From Cytobacillus oceanisediminis (GTDB lineage Bacteria; Bacillota; Bacilli; Bacillales; Cytobacillaceae): 64,000 nucleotides of DNA. The DNA lies in contig NZ_SOEE01000012.1 of the NCBI RefSeq assembly GCF_004366035.1, positions 1-64,000 of the forward strand, read 5' to 3'. Under the pieces are notes generated by a model, which did no database searches, was not told where the DNA came from, and saw only the letters and a program-made list of their open reading frames with translations. Every line of letters starts with the position of its first letter. Position 1 is the first letter of the stretch. The translations under genes and the position numbers were made by a program. Shown piece by piece: positions 26,075-33,958 of this stretch.

Positions 26075-26908
26075 CTAACTAACAGATCCTTCCTCGATCA
26101 CCTCTATTGCCCACCCGATTCCTTCTTCTACCATCTTTTCCGGAGGGTTCGTGTGTGGAGTGTATTCCATGACAAAAAATACATCCTTGCATTCTTTAGC
26201 TAAAAAATCTATCAGCTTCTTAATTTTATGATGACTGCTATCATTCTCATGAGATGGATGCACAGGCACCCAAATATATTTATCACCCTGGTATTCAACA
26301 TTATGTAAATGAACCACTCTCACAAACTCGGACCATTTTTCTATATAATTTATGGCCTCCTCGCCTGCGGCCAATATATAGTCCCCTATATCGACACAGA
26401 GGCTAAGTCCGTATTTCTTCCATGTCTCTACAGGAAAGCGGTCAAGATAATGAATCCCTGCTGGCGATTGCTTGAATCCCAATTTAGGTTCACACACAAT
26501 CATAATCCCATATTTTCTTTGAAGCGCACTGAGTTTCTTGAGTCCCTCCTCAATGATCTCTGCCGGATTCCCACTGGTTTCCTTTTTAAAGTAATGGAAG
26601 TGCACCAATATGTATTCAGCTCCAAGCCGGGAGATTCTTTCCACTTCCGTCTCAAATTGGACCCAGGCTTCCTCCGGATTCATACCGATCTTTTCCAGCA
26701 GATCGTATTTGCTTTGTCCCCGGAAAAGAGGCGAATGAAGACCAAAGCTTTTGTTTGTTTTGCCCAGCATTTCAATAAAACAACGGAAGGATTCCTCATC
26801 TTGAAATTCGCCTATCTCAATATGCGGCAAATGACGTTTAAAAAGTTCATGAAACAGCTTGCTGTCTGACCAGATGACACTTCCCGATATCCCTATATGA
26901 TGAGCCAT
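26075..26908 (-). CDS. sugar phosphate isomerase/epimerase-like TIM barrel
   Basis: 277 residues with the AP-endonuclease-2 TIM-barrel pattern: GISGSVIWSD at the start, GLHSPLF, LVHFHYFK, VCEPKLGFKQSPAG, CVDIGDYILA, VVHLHNVEYQGDKYIWVPVHP and FVMEYTP. The His/Glu/Asp series fits a divalent-metal site as in xylose isomerase-like enzymes. No neighbours in the same pathway, so the substrate is unknown. Single-gene unit. Confidence 0.8.
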   Translation of the reverse strand: MAHHIGISGSVIWSDSKLFHELFKRHLPHIEIGEFQDEESFRCFIEMLGKTNKSFGLHSPLFRGQSKYDLLEKIGMNPEEAWVQFETEVERISRLGAEYILVHFHYFKKETSGNPAEIIEEGLKKLSALQRKYGIMIVCEPKLGFKQSPAGIHYLDRFPVETWKKYGLSLCVDIGDYILAAGEEAINYIEKWSEFVRVVHLHNVEYQGDKYIWVPVHPSHENDSSHHKIKKLIDFLAKECKDVFFVMEYTPHTNPPEKMVEEGIGWAIEVIEEGSVS

Positions 26909-27012
26909 GATATCCCCTCTTTTATATATTCTTATAACAATCTTATCATACCCCCATGTAACATATTGGAAAATGGTACCGTCTAATCATTAAAATAAAT
27001 GAGGAGGCTTCT

Positions 27013-27720
27013 ATGATAAAAAGAGTGTGCGCTTCCATAATCGGAATACTGTTATTATTCATTCTTTTATTTCGAGGCGGAATCATTCTGGATTCCATCG
27101 GCATTCATTTTGAAAATCCTTTGGCTGCCAAAATAGCAGTGCCTGCTGATTATTCAAAAGCCGATTCAAATCAAAACGGCATTGCCGATCCGCTTGATAT
27201 GGTCCTGACAGCCAGAAAAGAAGTGGATCAGCGTACGCAATATAAAAGTGCCTACTATGCGGGGGGCTATCCGCCCGATGGCGAGGGTGTCTGTACAGAT
27301 GTGATTTGGAGGGGATTCCAGGGGGCTGATGTTTCTATAAAGGATCTTATTGATCAGGATATTGCCGAGAATACGGACTTGTATTCAAGAGTGAAGGGCA
27401 GTCCGGATCCAAACATTGATTTCAGGAGGGTGCCAAACCAGAATGTCTTTTTTAGCCGCTTCGCAAAGTCATTAACAACAGAACTGATTCCAGGAGATGT
27501 TAAGAACCTTCAGAAATGGCAGCCGGGTGACATCGTGGTTTTCCTTTCTCCTAAATTCGACCATGTTGCAATCATTTCTGACAAACGGACAAAAGATGGC
27601 ATTCCATACGTCATACATAACTCCACACCATTTGCAGCGGAAGTAAAACTCTCTTCTTTTAAGACTCCTATTACCGCTCATTACAGATGGGATTTTGAAA
27701 AAACGCCTGCACTGCCATAA
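27013..27720 (+). CDS. DUF1287 protein, NlpC/P60-like fold
   Basis: 235 residues. An N-terminal hydrophobic segment (4-22) acts as signal or anchor. The DUF1287 core follows: GGYPPDGEGVCTDVIWRGFQ with the candidate catalytic Cys, NIDFRRVPNQ, and WQPGDIVVFLSPKFDHVAIISDKR with the candidate His. The fold family includes amidases acting on peptidoglycan or peptides, but DUF1287 itself is not characterised. ATG 27013 follows GAGGAGG. The terminator stem overlaps its stop codon. Confidence 0.82.
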   Translation: MIKRVCASIIGILLLFILLFRGGIILDSIGIHFENPLAAKIAVPADYSKADSNQNGIADPLDMVLTARKEVDQRTQYKSAYYAGGYPPDGEGVCTDVIWRGFQGADVSIKDLIDQDIAENTDLYSRVKGSPDPNIDFRRVPNQNVFFSRFAKSLTTELIPGDVKNLQKWQPGDIVVFLSPKFDHVAIISDKRTKDGIPYVIHNSTPFAAEVKLSSFKTPITAHYRWDFEKTPALP

Positions 27721-27740
27721 AGCAGGTGCAGGCGTTATTC
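27702..27740 (+). terminator. terminator overlapping DUF1287 stop codon
   Basis: 11-bp stem AACGCCTGCAC/GTGCAGGCGTT (27702-27712 and 27726-27736), then ATTCTT. The stop codon (27718-27720) lies in the loop, so translating ribosomes would mask the stem. Confidence 0.75.
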
Positions 27741-27768
27741 TTATTAAATAAGAAAGTATAAAATTTTG

Positions 27769-28060
27769 AACTTCGATAACTGTCTGGCTACCCCCTCAAG
27801 GTCACAAGCTTGTCTAGTTGCGGATCCTGAGCAGCCGCCTCCACATTTTGGGCAAGCCACCCAAAAGGCAAAGAACGCCTTTCCGGGAGGCTCGTCTTGT
27901 GCTTGAGGCCCACAGGACAAGGAAGGCTTCGACAGCTTAAACATCGCACGACCGAAAGCGACAGCTTTTGGGAGGATGTGGGTCATTCACAGACGTTGCC
28001 ACAGGACGTGGTGCTCTTAGTCTGCGTTCCTTTTTGAGCGAGGCGCTTGCGCTTTTCTTA
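27769..28060 (-). repeat. modular dispersed repeat, copy B
   Basis: 292-bp member. On the minus strand it starts TAAGAAAAGCGCAAGCGCC, whose TAA is the tenA stop codon, and ends GCCAGACAGTTATCGAAGTT. It shares CACGTCCTGTGGCAACGTC with copy C, TTTAAGCTGTCGAAGC and TTCCTTGT with copy E, and GACGAGCC...GTTCTTTG with copy D. GC content is well above the surrounding spacers. Confidence 0.8.
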
Positions 28061-28747
28061 TCTTACTGCTGCAGGATTGCCCGCCGGCCACTCTTCGCAG
28101 GTATAAGCCATCTCCCAGAAGCCAAGCTCCAGCTGGCAGCTTTTTCGGAAAGCATCCTTCATTCGCTGCCTTTCTTCCGGTGATGCCGCATCAGCAAGCT
28201 CATCCAAACGGTTTCTCATATTCATGGTCACAGCTTCGACCCTTAAATTTGCATAAAATGAGATCCATGGATAAAACGGATGGTTCTCATCTGGCTCATA
28301 TTGCTTCATGAGCTCAAGCCCAATCTCCCAATAAGTCCATGGACAAGGCAATAATGCAGCAAGGATTTCACCCATGCCGCCGGTGTGGGCATGATACATC
28401 ATATGCTTAACATAATGATCAGCTGTTGGAGGGAGCGGATAACCCTGCAATGCTTCGTAACCCACGCCAATCTGCTGGCAAAAATTATGGTGGGGATGTA
28501 CTTCGCTGTTCAATACGAATTCTATCTGCTGATTAAAATAAGCAATATCCTTACGCTCTGCTGACTTCGAAATGGCAATACCATAAATATGCATGAACGC
28601 ATTCAAATACTCAAAGTCCGCTTTAATATAATGGGCCAGTGCCTCTTTCGGCACGTCCCCTCTCCCGATACCCTGGACAAATGGGTGCTCAAATATCAGC
28701 TGAAACAAATCTTCATTTTCCTTGCGCAGAATCTCTGAAAAAGTCAT
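28058..28747 (-). CDS. tenA: TenA-family aminopyrimidine aminohydrolase (thiaminase II)
   Basis: 229 residues, full length. Catalytic Cys135 lies in LLPCPWTYWEIG, at the same number as in B. subtilis TenA, and the acidic partner in LELGFWEMAY. TenA hydrolyses aminopyrimidine from degraded thiamine, feeding HMP salvage. It is controlled by a TPP riboswitch (28820-28905) and terminator (28787-28824) in its leader. Its stop codon coincides with the first bases of repeat B. Start has an AGGAGG site (rc of 28757-28762). Confidence 0.93.
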   Translation of the reverse strand: MTFSEILRKENEDLFQLIFEHPFVQGIGRGDVPKEALAHYIKADFEYLNAFMHIYGIAISKSAERKDIAYFNQQIEFVLNSEVHPHHNFCQQIGVGYEALQGYPLPPTADHYVKHMMYHAHTGGMGEILAALLPCPWTYWEIGLELMKQYEPDENHPFYPWISFYANLRVEAVTMNMRNRLDELADAASPEERQRMKDAFRKSCQLELGFWEMAYTCEEWPAGNPAAVR

Positions 28748-28786
28748 AAAAAATAGCCTCCTTATTAATTACAGAAGCTGCCGGGG

Positions 28787-28824
28787 AAAAAGCATGAGGA
28801 TATATAACGAGGTCCTCACTGCTT
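28787..28824 (-). terminator. riboswitch-controlled terminator of tenA
   Basis: Minus-strand stem AAGCAGTGAGGA/TCCTCATGC followed by TTTTTCCCC. The 5' side begins in the last bases of the TPP aptamer, as in transcription-terminating THI elements. Confidence 0.75.
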
Positions 28825-28905
28825 CCCTGCGCTGGCATTATCCAGATCAGGTTCCAAGGGACAAAGGAAAAGCTCCTTATCTCAGCCGTAGCGCCCCTAG
28901 CAGTT
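28820..28905 (-). ncRNA. TPP riboswitch (THI element) upstream of tenA
   Basis: Minus strand carries the conserved TPP aptamer: CTAGGGGCGC, GGCTGAGA, CCTTGGAACCTGATCTGGAT, AATGCCAGCGCAGGGAAGC. TPP binding should promote the terminator at 28787-28824 and switch tenA off. Confidence 0.96.
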
Positions 28906-28942
28906 TTCTTATTTTAAATTTTTTACCGATTTTCTAACTTGA

Positions 28943-29278
28943 CGTTTTTCGCTCATAAGTTTTGGATTTCGCTTTTAACTGTTGAAAATCGCTCATAAAT
29001 TTTGAATTTCGCCCATAACTCTTGAGAATCGCTCATAAATTTGAATTTCGCCCATAACTCTTGAAAATCTCTCATAAATTTTGAATTTCGCCCATAACTC
29101 TTGAAAATCGCTCATAAATTTCGAATTTCGCCCATAACTCTTGAAAATCGCTCATAAATTTTAAATTTCGCCCATAACTCTTGAAAATCGCTCATAAATT
29201 TTAAATTTCGCCCATAACTCTTGAAAATCGCTCATGAATTTTAAATTTCGCCCATAACTCTTGAAAATCGCTCATAAG
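28943..29278. repeat. 40-bp tandem repeat array
   Basis: About eight copies of a 40-base unit made of two related 20-base halves, CGCTCATAAATTTTGAATTT and CGCCCATAACTCTTGAAAAT. Copies differ by single substitutions, one lacks a base, and the outermost left copy is most diverged. Fills the space between the tenA riboswitch and thiW. No open frame is kept and there are no CRISPR-like unique spacers. Confidence 0.92.
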
Positions 29279-29342
29279 ATCAGCTTGCTATGCTGATCTC
29301 CTCTTATCTGCTTACTCATCTAGCTTCTCAGGCCCAAAATCA

Positions 29343-29831
29343 TCACATATTCTGAACCAAGTTCTTCTCTTTAACCTTCGCCAAAACCATCCAGCCTATG
29401 GCCGCACCGGTAATGCTGCTGACCAGGAATGGCGGCACAAAGAAGAATGCCCCAGCTGCGCTCCCCATGAGAACCTTTGCAAAAGGGACTGCAAACAATG
29501 CACCGATTATGCCGGTACCTACCACTTCTCCAACAGCAGCCCATATTTTCCGGCCGAACTTCAAATAAAGCACACCTGCCAAAAACGCACCGATCATGCC
29601 GCCTGGAAAGGCAAGCAGCGTCCCGAATCCAAGCAAATTACGAAGCAGGCCAATCATAAATGCCACAGCTGCTGCAGGCAGGGGTCCAAGCGTCACCGCT
29701 GCCAATACATTCACCGCATGCTGGACCGGATAGGCCTTGGCTATGCCTGCCGGAAACCAGAGCAAATGGGATCCCAGTGTCCCAATTGCCACAAATAAAG
29801 CCATCGTAGTTAACAATCGGGTTCTGTTCAT
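29343..29831 (-). CDS. thiW: ThiW, ECF-type thiamine precursor transporter S component
   Basis: 162 residues, five to six hydrophobic segments. ThiW-family pattern: TMALFVAIGTLGSHLLWFPAG at the start, then AYPVQHAVNVLAAVTLGPLPAA, LLRNLLGFGTLLAFPGGMIGAFLAG. S components capture a vitamin precursor (for ThiW, probably hydroxyethylthiazole) and dock on shared EcfAAT. A TPP riboswitch with a terminator lies just upstream. ATG preceded by AGGAGG. Confidence 0.92.
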   Translation of the reverse strand: MNRTRLLTTMALFVAIGTLGSHLLWFPAGIAKAYPVQHAVNVLAAVTLGPLPAAAVAFMIGLLRNLLGFGTLLAFPGGMIGAFLAGVLYLKFGRKIWAAVGEVVGTGIIGALFAVPFAKVLMGSAAGAFFFVPPFLVSSITGAAIGWMVLAKVKEKNLVQNM

Positions 29832-29888
29832 TTAAACCTCCTTTCTAAATGGCCGCCTGATTGCTTATCAGGATGAGAAGTATGTATA

Positions 29889-29922
29889 CAAAAAAGCCAG
29901 ATTCCCATAAGGACCTGGCTTG
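29889..29922 (-). terminator. riboswitch-controlled terminator of thiW
   Basis: Minus-strand stem AAGCCAGGTCC/GGGAATCTGGCTT then TTTTTG, between the TPP aptamer and thiW. Confidence 0.8.
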
Positions 29923-29954
29923 GTTTAAGTATATGAATTGACATATAGTCAAAT

Positions 29955-30057
29955 CCTACTTCCCTCCGCTGGCATTAACCAGATCAGGTCCATAAGAGTC
30001 AGAAAGCTATAACGCGCTTTCCTCTCAGCCCGCACATTCGGGGCACCCCTAGTAGTT
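29955..30057 (-). ncRNA. TPP riboswitch upstream of thiW
   Basis: Minus strand: ACTAGGGGTGCC, GGGCTGAGAGGAAAGCGCG, GGACCTGATCTGGTTAATGC, CAGCGGAGGGAAGTAGG. All conserved aptamer blocks are present; the P3 extension is longer than in the tenA copy. Confidence 0.96.
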
Positions 30058-30184
30058 GCATAGATATTTAGTTTGATAAGCTATCTCAAGCTTAACAAAA
30101 TATTCAGTCGCTGTCATCATTCTTTTTGCTTAAATACATTTCTTGATGGAATGGAATAGGGGCTCTTCAATTTCTGCTGAGAAA

Positions 30185-31294
30185 CTATCTAATTAGCTGC
30201 AGACCTGCCAGCTCCTTTAGACTCCCCACTCCTGCCAGAGAAAGCGACACTTTCGTTTCTTCAATAAAGTTGGCAAGCACATTTTCAACTCCAGCCTGCC
30301 CGCCAATCGCCAAACCGTACACATACGGCCGTCCCAGGCAAACTGCGTCGGCTCCTAATGCCAGTGCTTTGACCACATCGGAACCGCGGCGAATGCCGCT
30401 GTCAAACAATACTGGAATTCGTCCTTTGACTTCCTTCACGATCGGTCCAAGCGCATCAATCGCCGCAATCACTCCATCAAGCTGCCTGCCGCCATGATTG
30501 GAGACTATGATTCCGTCTATCCCCTTTTCAACGGCCAGCCTGGCATCTTCCGGATGGAGAATACCCTTTAATAGAATCGGCAGACTTGTTTTCTCTCTTA
30601 ACCTTGCAATATGCTCCCAGCTCAATGTTGGATGATGGATATTATCAAGGATTCCCTGAACTACATCACCGTCATGGAGAGTGGCCATAAAGACTGGATC
30701 GCTCTCATAGTTTGCTTTTCCATAGCCGAGCTTTAAAGGTGAAAAATTGTTTCTTAGATCAGCTTCCCTCCACCCCATCATCACCGTATCTACTGTTAAC
30801 ACAATCGCTTCATAGCCTGATGCCTCCGCCCGGCGCACCATACTGAACGCAGCATCTTCATAATTGGACCAATATAATTGGAACCATTTTGGACTCGTGC
30901 CTGTTGCATCAGCGATTTCTTCAATGGAATAACTGGATACCGTGCTCTGGATAAAAGGAATTCCAAACGAAGCTGCTGCACGGGCAGATGCAAGCTCTCC
31001 CTCACTGTGTTCAAGGCGCTGCATTCCTATAGGTGCCAGGAAAACTGGATAAGGATATGTTTTTCCAAATAAATTCACACTTGTATCCGGTACTGATACA
31101 TCTCTAAGCATTCTCGGCACAATTGAGTATTTTGCAAAGGATTCGATATTCTTTTTCAGCGTTTCTTCTCCGCCTGCTCCTGATTGGACATAGCCAAATC
31201 CGCCAGCTCCCATCACTTTCTCTGCTTCTTTTTCCAGTTCCTTAAATGAAATAGGAAAGTTTTCTGCGAAACTAATATTCTCTACTTTTGACAT
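30185..31294 (-). CDS. FMN-dependent alpha-hydroxy-acid oxidase (lactate oxidase type)
   Basis: 369 residues from ATG 31294; the longer reading to 31417 is an N-terminal extension not seen in the family. TIM-barrel FMN enzyme: active-site His in VSNHGGRQLDG, Lys in LLKGILHPEDA, Arg in FDSGIRRGSDVVKALALGADAVCLGRPYVYG, and IGMQRLEHSEGELASARAA for FMN. Bacillus relatives are annotated as lactate oxidase or alpha-hydroxy-acid oxidising protein. It would oxidise L-lactate or a similar hydroxyacid using O2. Substrate not certain. Single gene. Confidence 0.85.
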   Translation of the reverse strand: MSKVENISFAENFPISFKELEKEAEKVMGAGGFGYVQSGAGGEETLKKNIESFAKYSIVPRMLRDVSVPDTSVNLFGKTYPYPVFLAPIGMQRLEHSEGELASARAAASFGIPFIQSTVSSYSIEEIADATGTSPKWFQLYWSNYEDAAFSMVRRAEASGYEAIVLTVDTVMMGWREADLRNNFSPLKLGYGKANYESDPVFMATLHDGDVVQGILDNIHHPTLSWEHIARLREKTSLPILLKGILHPEDARLAVEKGIDGIIVSNHGGRQLDGVIAAIDALGPIVKEVKGRIPVLFDSGIRRGSDVVKALALGADAVCLGRPYVYGLAIGGQAGVENVLANFIEETKVSLSLAGVGSLKELAGLQLIR

Positions 31295-31482
31295 ATTCCA
31301 GCCCTGCCTTTTTTTGAATTTATTGAAAATAATAACACTTTTTTGGATTTTAAGAAACCATGTAATAAAATCATAAATTCGCAGTAATGCAGCCTTTCCT
31401 ATACAAATTAAGCTCAATAAGCAGGGATTTCACAAAAAATCGTGAATAAATATTTTAACTTAATGAAATTGGAGTGTACAAA

Positions 31483-31854
31483 ATGCAAATCAAACAGCCT
31501 TTTGATGATTTTCTGAAATTCCATTACGAAAGAGTCAGTGAAAGCAAAATGAAAGTTACTTTGCCAATCCAGCCGCTCTTTATTAACAGCGCAGGGCTGG
31601 TTCATGGAGGCATCATTTCCACTCTTGCGGATGTAGCGATGGGGAATATTTTCGAGCCGGATGAAAACCAGATGCAATCCGTAGTAACAGCTGATTTAAA
31701 GGTCACTTTCCTAAAGGGTGCGACAGGTGAATTTCTTATCGCCAATGCTCACCTTGTGAAAAGAGGGCGCACCCTCAACCACACAGACTGCCTGATTTAT
31801 AACGACCAGGATCAGCTGGTTGCCAAAGCATCGGGAATCTTCGCATCTATCTAG
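31483..31854 (+). CDS. PaaI-family hotdog thioesterase
   Basis: 123 residues from ATG 31483 (GGAG eight bases before; GTG 31474 is too close to it). Hotdog fold with the signature NSAGLVHGGIISTLADVAMG, the catalytic Asp in TLADVA, then ADLKVTFLKGA and LVKRGRTLNHTDCLIYN. Hydrolyses acyl-CoA thioesters; aryl-CoA preference is known for PaaI but cannot be shown here. Confidence 0.85.
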   Translation: MQIKQPFDDFLKFHYERVSESKMKVTLPIQPLFINSAGLVHGGIISTLADVAMGNIFEPDENQMQSVVTADLKVTFLKGATGEFLIANAHLVKRGRTLNHTDCLIYNDQDQLVAKASGIFASI

Positions 31855-31928
31855 AGTGATCCTATCGATGCCTGAATAGTTTCGCTGACAGAGATAGGAG
31901 AAACAACCATTAAAGGTTACAGACAATC

Positions 31929-32762
31929 TTAATAGTTCCTATTCTTCTTCTTTTTATACAAGTGAGATACACTGTAGAATACCCCTATCACAGCCGAAAC
32001 GACTAATAAAAGCTGTGAGCCAGATAAAGATAAGGCATTGGCCCATGAAAGTGAGTATGCCAGCAGCAAGGAAGTTGCCATTTTGGAAATAGACGCAATT
32101 CCCAGGAACTTTTTAAATGAAACACCACCTATACCTGCTCCAACACAAATGATCTCATCTGGCAATATCGGAATAACAAACAGCAGCATTAATATGGTGT
32201 TTTCATTTCTCTCCATGTATTTTTGGTATTTGATCAGATGCCGCTCATTAATAAACCGAGCTACAAGCTTTAATCCTCCTATCCTTGCAGTCAAGAACAT
32301 AACAATAATCCCCGAAAGTGTACCTGTGAATCCAAGAAAGGCAGCAGCAGCGGGACCGAAAACGGCACTTCCGGCAGGCAGTGTTACGGCTTCAGGAATC
32401 GGCAAAAGAATGGGCTGTAAAAAGCAAACCAAGAAAAAGATGAGCTTGCCCTCCGCTTCATATTCCCTCAGCATTCTCTCAAACCCATAGGCATCAGTCA
32501 GAACAAGTATCTTTGTTAAATAAAAGGTCATAAAAACAATTAACAGCAGACTGAACATATAAATCAGTGCCAGTCTGCTGTATTTCAATCGGGATAACTT
32601 GCCTGCAGCAAAAAAGTAAAAGTCCATCACTAATATGACAGCCATGCCTGCAATCATAATCCATTTATAAACCGGCAAAAGTGTCGGCATATAATTAAAC
32701 AATGTATACAATGCTATTAAAATGATAAGTCCATGAAAACTAACTTCAATTTTTCCATTCAT
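31929..32762 (-). CDS. TVP38/TMEM64-family (VTT domain) membrane protein
   Basis: 277 residues. Four N-terminal hydrophobic segments precede a VTT domain: FLQPILLPIPEAVTLPAGSA, FLGFTGTLSGIIVMFLTARIGG and FVIPILPDEIICVGAGIGGVSFKKF. Same superfamily as DedA; members move or scramble lipids. The first 110 residues are an extension not found in plain TVP38 proteins. Single gene with its own start region; no functional neighbours. Confidence 0.82.
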   Translation of the reverse strand: MNGKIEVSFHGLIILIALYTLFNYMPTLLPVYKWIMIAGMAVILVMDFYFFAAGKLSRLKYSRLALIYMFSLLLIVFMTFYLTKILVLTDAYGFERMLREYEAEGKLIFFLVCFLQPILLPIPEAVTLPAGSAVFGPAAAAFLGFTGTLSGIIVMFLTARIGGLKLVARFINERHLIKYQKYMERNENTILMLLFVIPILPDEIICVGAGIGGVSFKKFLGIASISKMATSLLLAYSLSWANALSLSGSQLLLVVSAVIGVFYSVSHLYKKKKNRNY

Positions 32763-32867
32763 ACATTTTCCCCTTCTTGCTTTTCTTAACTATAGTTTAG
32801 AGGATAATACTAGGAGGATTAAGCTCCCTTAGCATTAAAATAATCTAAGGCCAGAGACTTAAATATA

Positions 32868-32897
32868 AAAAAAGCAGGACTTATCCTGCTTTTTTTA
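32868..32897. terminator. terminator at end of small 45-residue gene
   Basis: Stem AAAAAGCAGGA/TCCTGCTTTTT with a CTTA loop and T tracts on both strands. Confidence 0.85.
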
Positions 32898-33032
32898 ATA
32901 CTCTATCTCATCATAATCCTTAGGCTGCGGAACCGGCTGATCCCCTTTATATTTTCCAAACTCATTGACAAGTTCCCTCTCTTCTTTTGGGCCTTGTGTC
33001 TGTTTCTTATTTTGCTCATCTTTTCTAGACAA
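32895..33032 (-). CDS. small hydrophilic protein, 45 residues
   Basis: Too short for ordinary ORF listing but well supported: TTG start (33032) with GGAG eight bases upstream, coding-like composition, and a terminator at the stop. The product is very polar: SRKDEQNKKQTQGPKEER, then ELVNEFGKYKGDQPVPQPKD and an acidic YDEIEY tail. No Cys, no membrane segment; probably disordered. Family not recognised. Confidence 0.65.
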   Translation of the reverse strand: MSRKDEQNKKQTQGPKEERELVNEFGKYKGDQPVPQPKDYDEIEY

Positions 33033-33358
33033 CTCATTCGCTCCTTCCTTATAGTTCTTTAAATTAATATGTACTCATTACTTTCATTTCACGCATAATT
33101 AGAAGGATTTTTCCTGCACTCTGTGCAATAGGTAAAAAACAGCAATAGAAAAGGAGGATCCAAATGTTTATTACAGGCGCATGTAACGTGCTGCATAGAG
33201 GTCAATAAAGAAAATAAACCTCAAGCCCTGCTGCTATTTACAGACCATGCCGATAGATACAGCCATTTCCCCATTTATAAAGTCATTTAACAACATGGGA
33301 AAAAGGTTGAACAACTGAGATTAAAACCATTCAGATTAATAATAAGAAGGAGATTCCC
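33033..33358. other. spacer with a strong ribosome site and a 14-codon frame
   Basis: AAAGGAGG (about 33150-33157) is followed after six bases by ATG 33164 and the reading MFITGACNVLHRGQ to a stop at 33208. The ribosome site is better than that of most real genes here. It may be a tiny gene, a leader peptide or the start of a decayed gene. The remainder shows nothing I can support. Confidence 0.35.
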
Positions 33359-33907
33359 ATGATAAAATTAGAACCTTTTACAGAAAAAGATTTCAATTTG
33401 CTCATCAGCTGGATCAGCACACCAGAATTAATGGTTCAGTGGAGCGGTGCCCATTTTAAATTCCCCCTTAATCATGAGCAGCTTGCTAAGTATATAAGCT
33501 CTGCAAACCTGGAAACCAGCTCGGAATATATCTACAAAGTTATGGCAAACGATGAAATCGTCGGTCACATTTCCCTTGGCAGAGTTGACCGTATCAACGA
33601 AACTGCGAGGATCGGCAAGGTTTTCATCTGCCCCGCAGCACGGGGGAAAGGGTATGCTTCAGAAATGATTCATCAAATCCTGAACTTAGCGTTCCAAGAG
33701 CTGAAATTAAATAGAGTCAGTCTCGGGGTTTTCGATTTTAATTTGCCTGCTATTAAGATTTACGAGCAGGCAGGGTTCCAAAAAGAAGGACTTCTTAGGC
33801 AGACCAATAAAGTTAGAAATATATATTGGAACTTGATAGAAATGAGCATCCTGAAAACTGAATGGCAGGCAAGCCCCGGGCTCATGGGTATTCAATCAAA
33901 CGTTTGA
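33359..33907 (+). CDS. GNAT N-acetyltransferase (RimJ/RimL-like)
   Basis: 182 residues, ATG after AAGGAG. GNAT landmarks: IKLEPFTEKDFNLLISWI at the start, VGHISLGRVD, the acetyl-CoA loop VFICPAARGKGYASEMIHQ and NLPAIKIYEQAGFQKEGLLRQ. It would acetylate a protein N-terminus, ribosomal protein or small molecule. The last codons (IQSNV and stop) are encoded by palindrome copy 6, so the C-terminus may have been altered by that element. Confidence 0.88.
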   Translation: MIKLEPFTEKDFNLLISWISTPELMVQWSGAHFKFPLNHEQLAKYISSANLETSSEYIYKVMANDEIVGHISLGRVDRINETARIGKVFICPAARGKGYASEMIHQILNLAFQELKLNRVSLGVFDFNLPAIKIYEQAGFQKEGLLRQTNKVRNIYWNLIEMSILKTEWQASPGLMGIQSNV

Positions 33908-33909
33908 TT
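33894..33909. repeat. dispersed 16-bp palindrome, copy 6
   Basis: Exact AATCAAACGTTTGATT, symmetrical over 22 bases (33891-33912); supplies the stop of the GNAT gene. Confidence 0.9.
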
Positions 33910-33925
33910 GAATGATCATCTACAT

Positions 33926-33949
33926 AAAAAAAGGCGGATATACTCCGCC
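33926..33949. terminator. terC terminator
   Basis: Stem GGCGGA/TCCGCC with a five-base loop; followed on the minus strand by TTTTTTT, so it mainly ends the terC transcript. Confidence 0.8.
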
Positions 33950-33958
33950 CCGCTTGAT

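Noticed and set aside
28943-29278. CRISPR array
   Set aside because: The array is continuous 40-bp units with two similar halves; there are no unique spacers and no cas genes.
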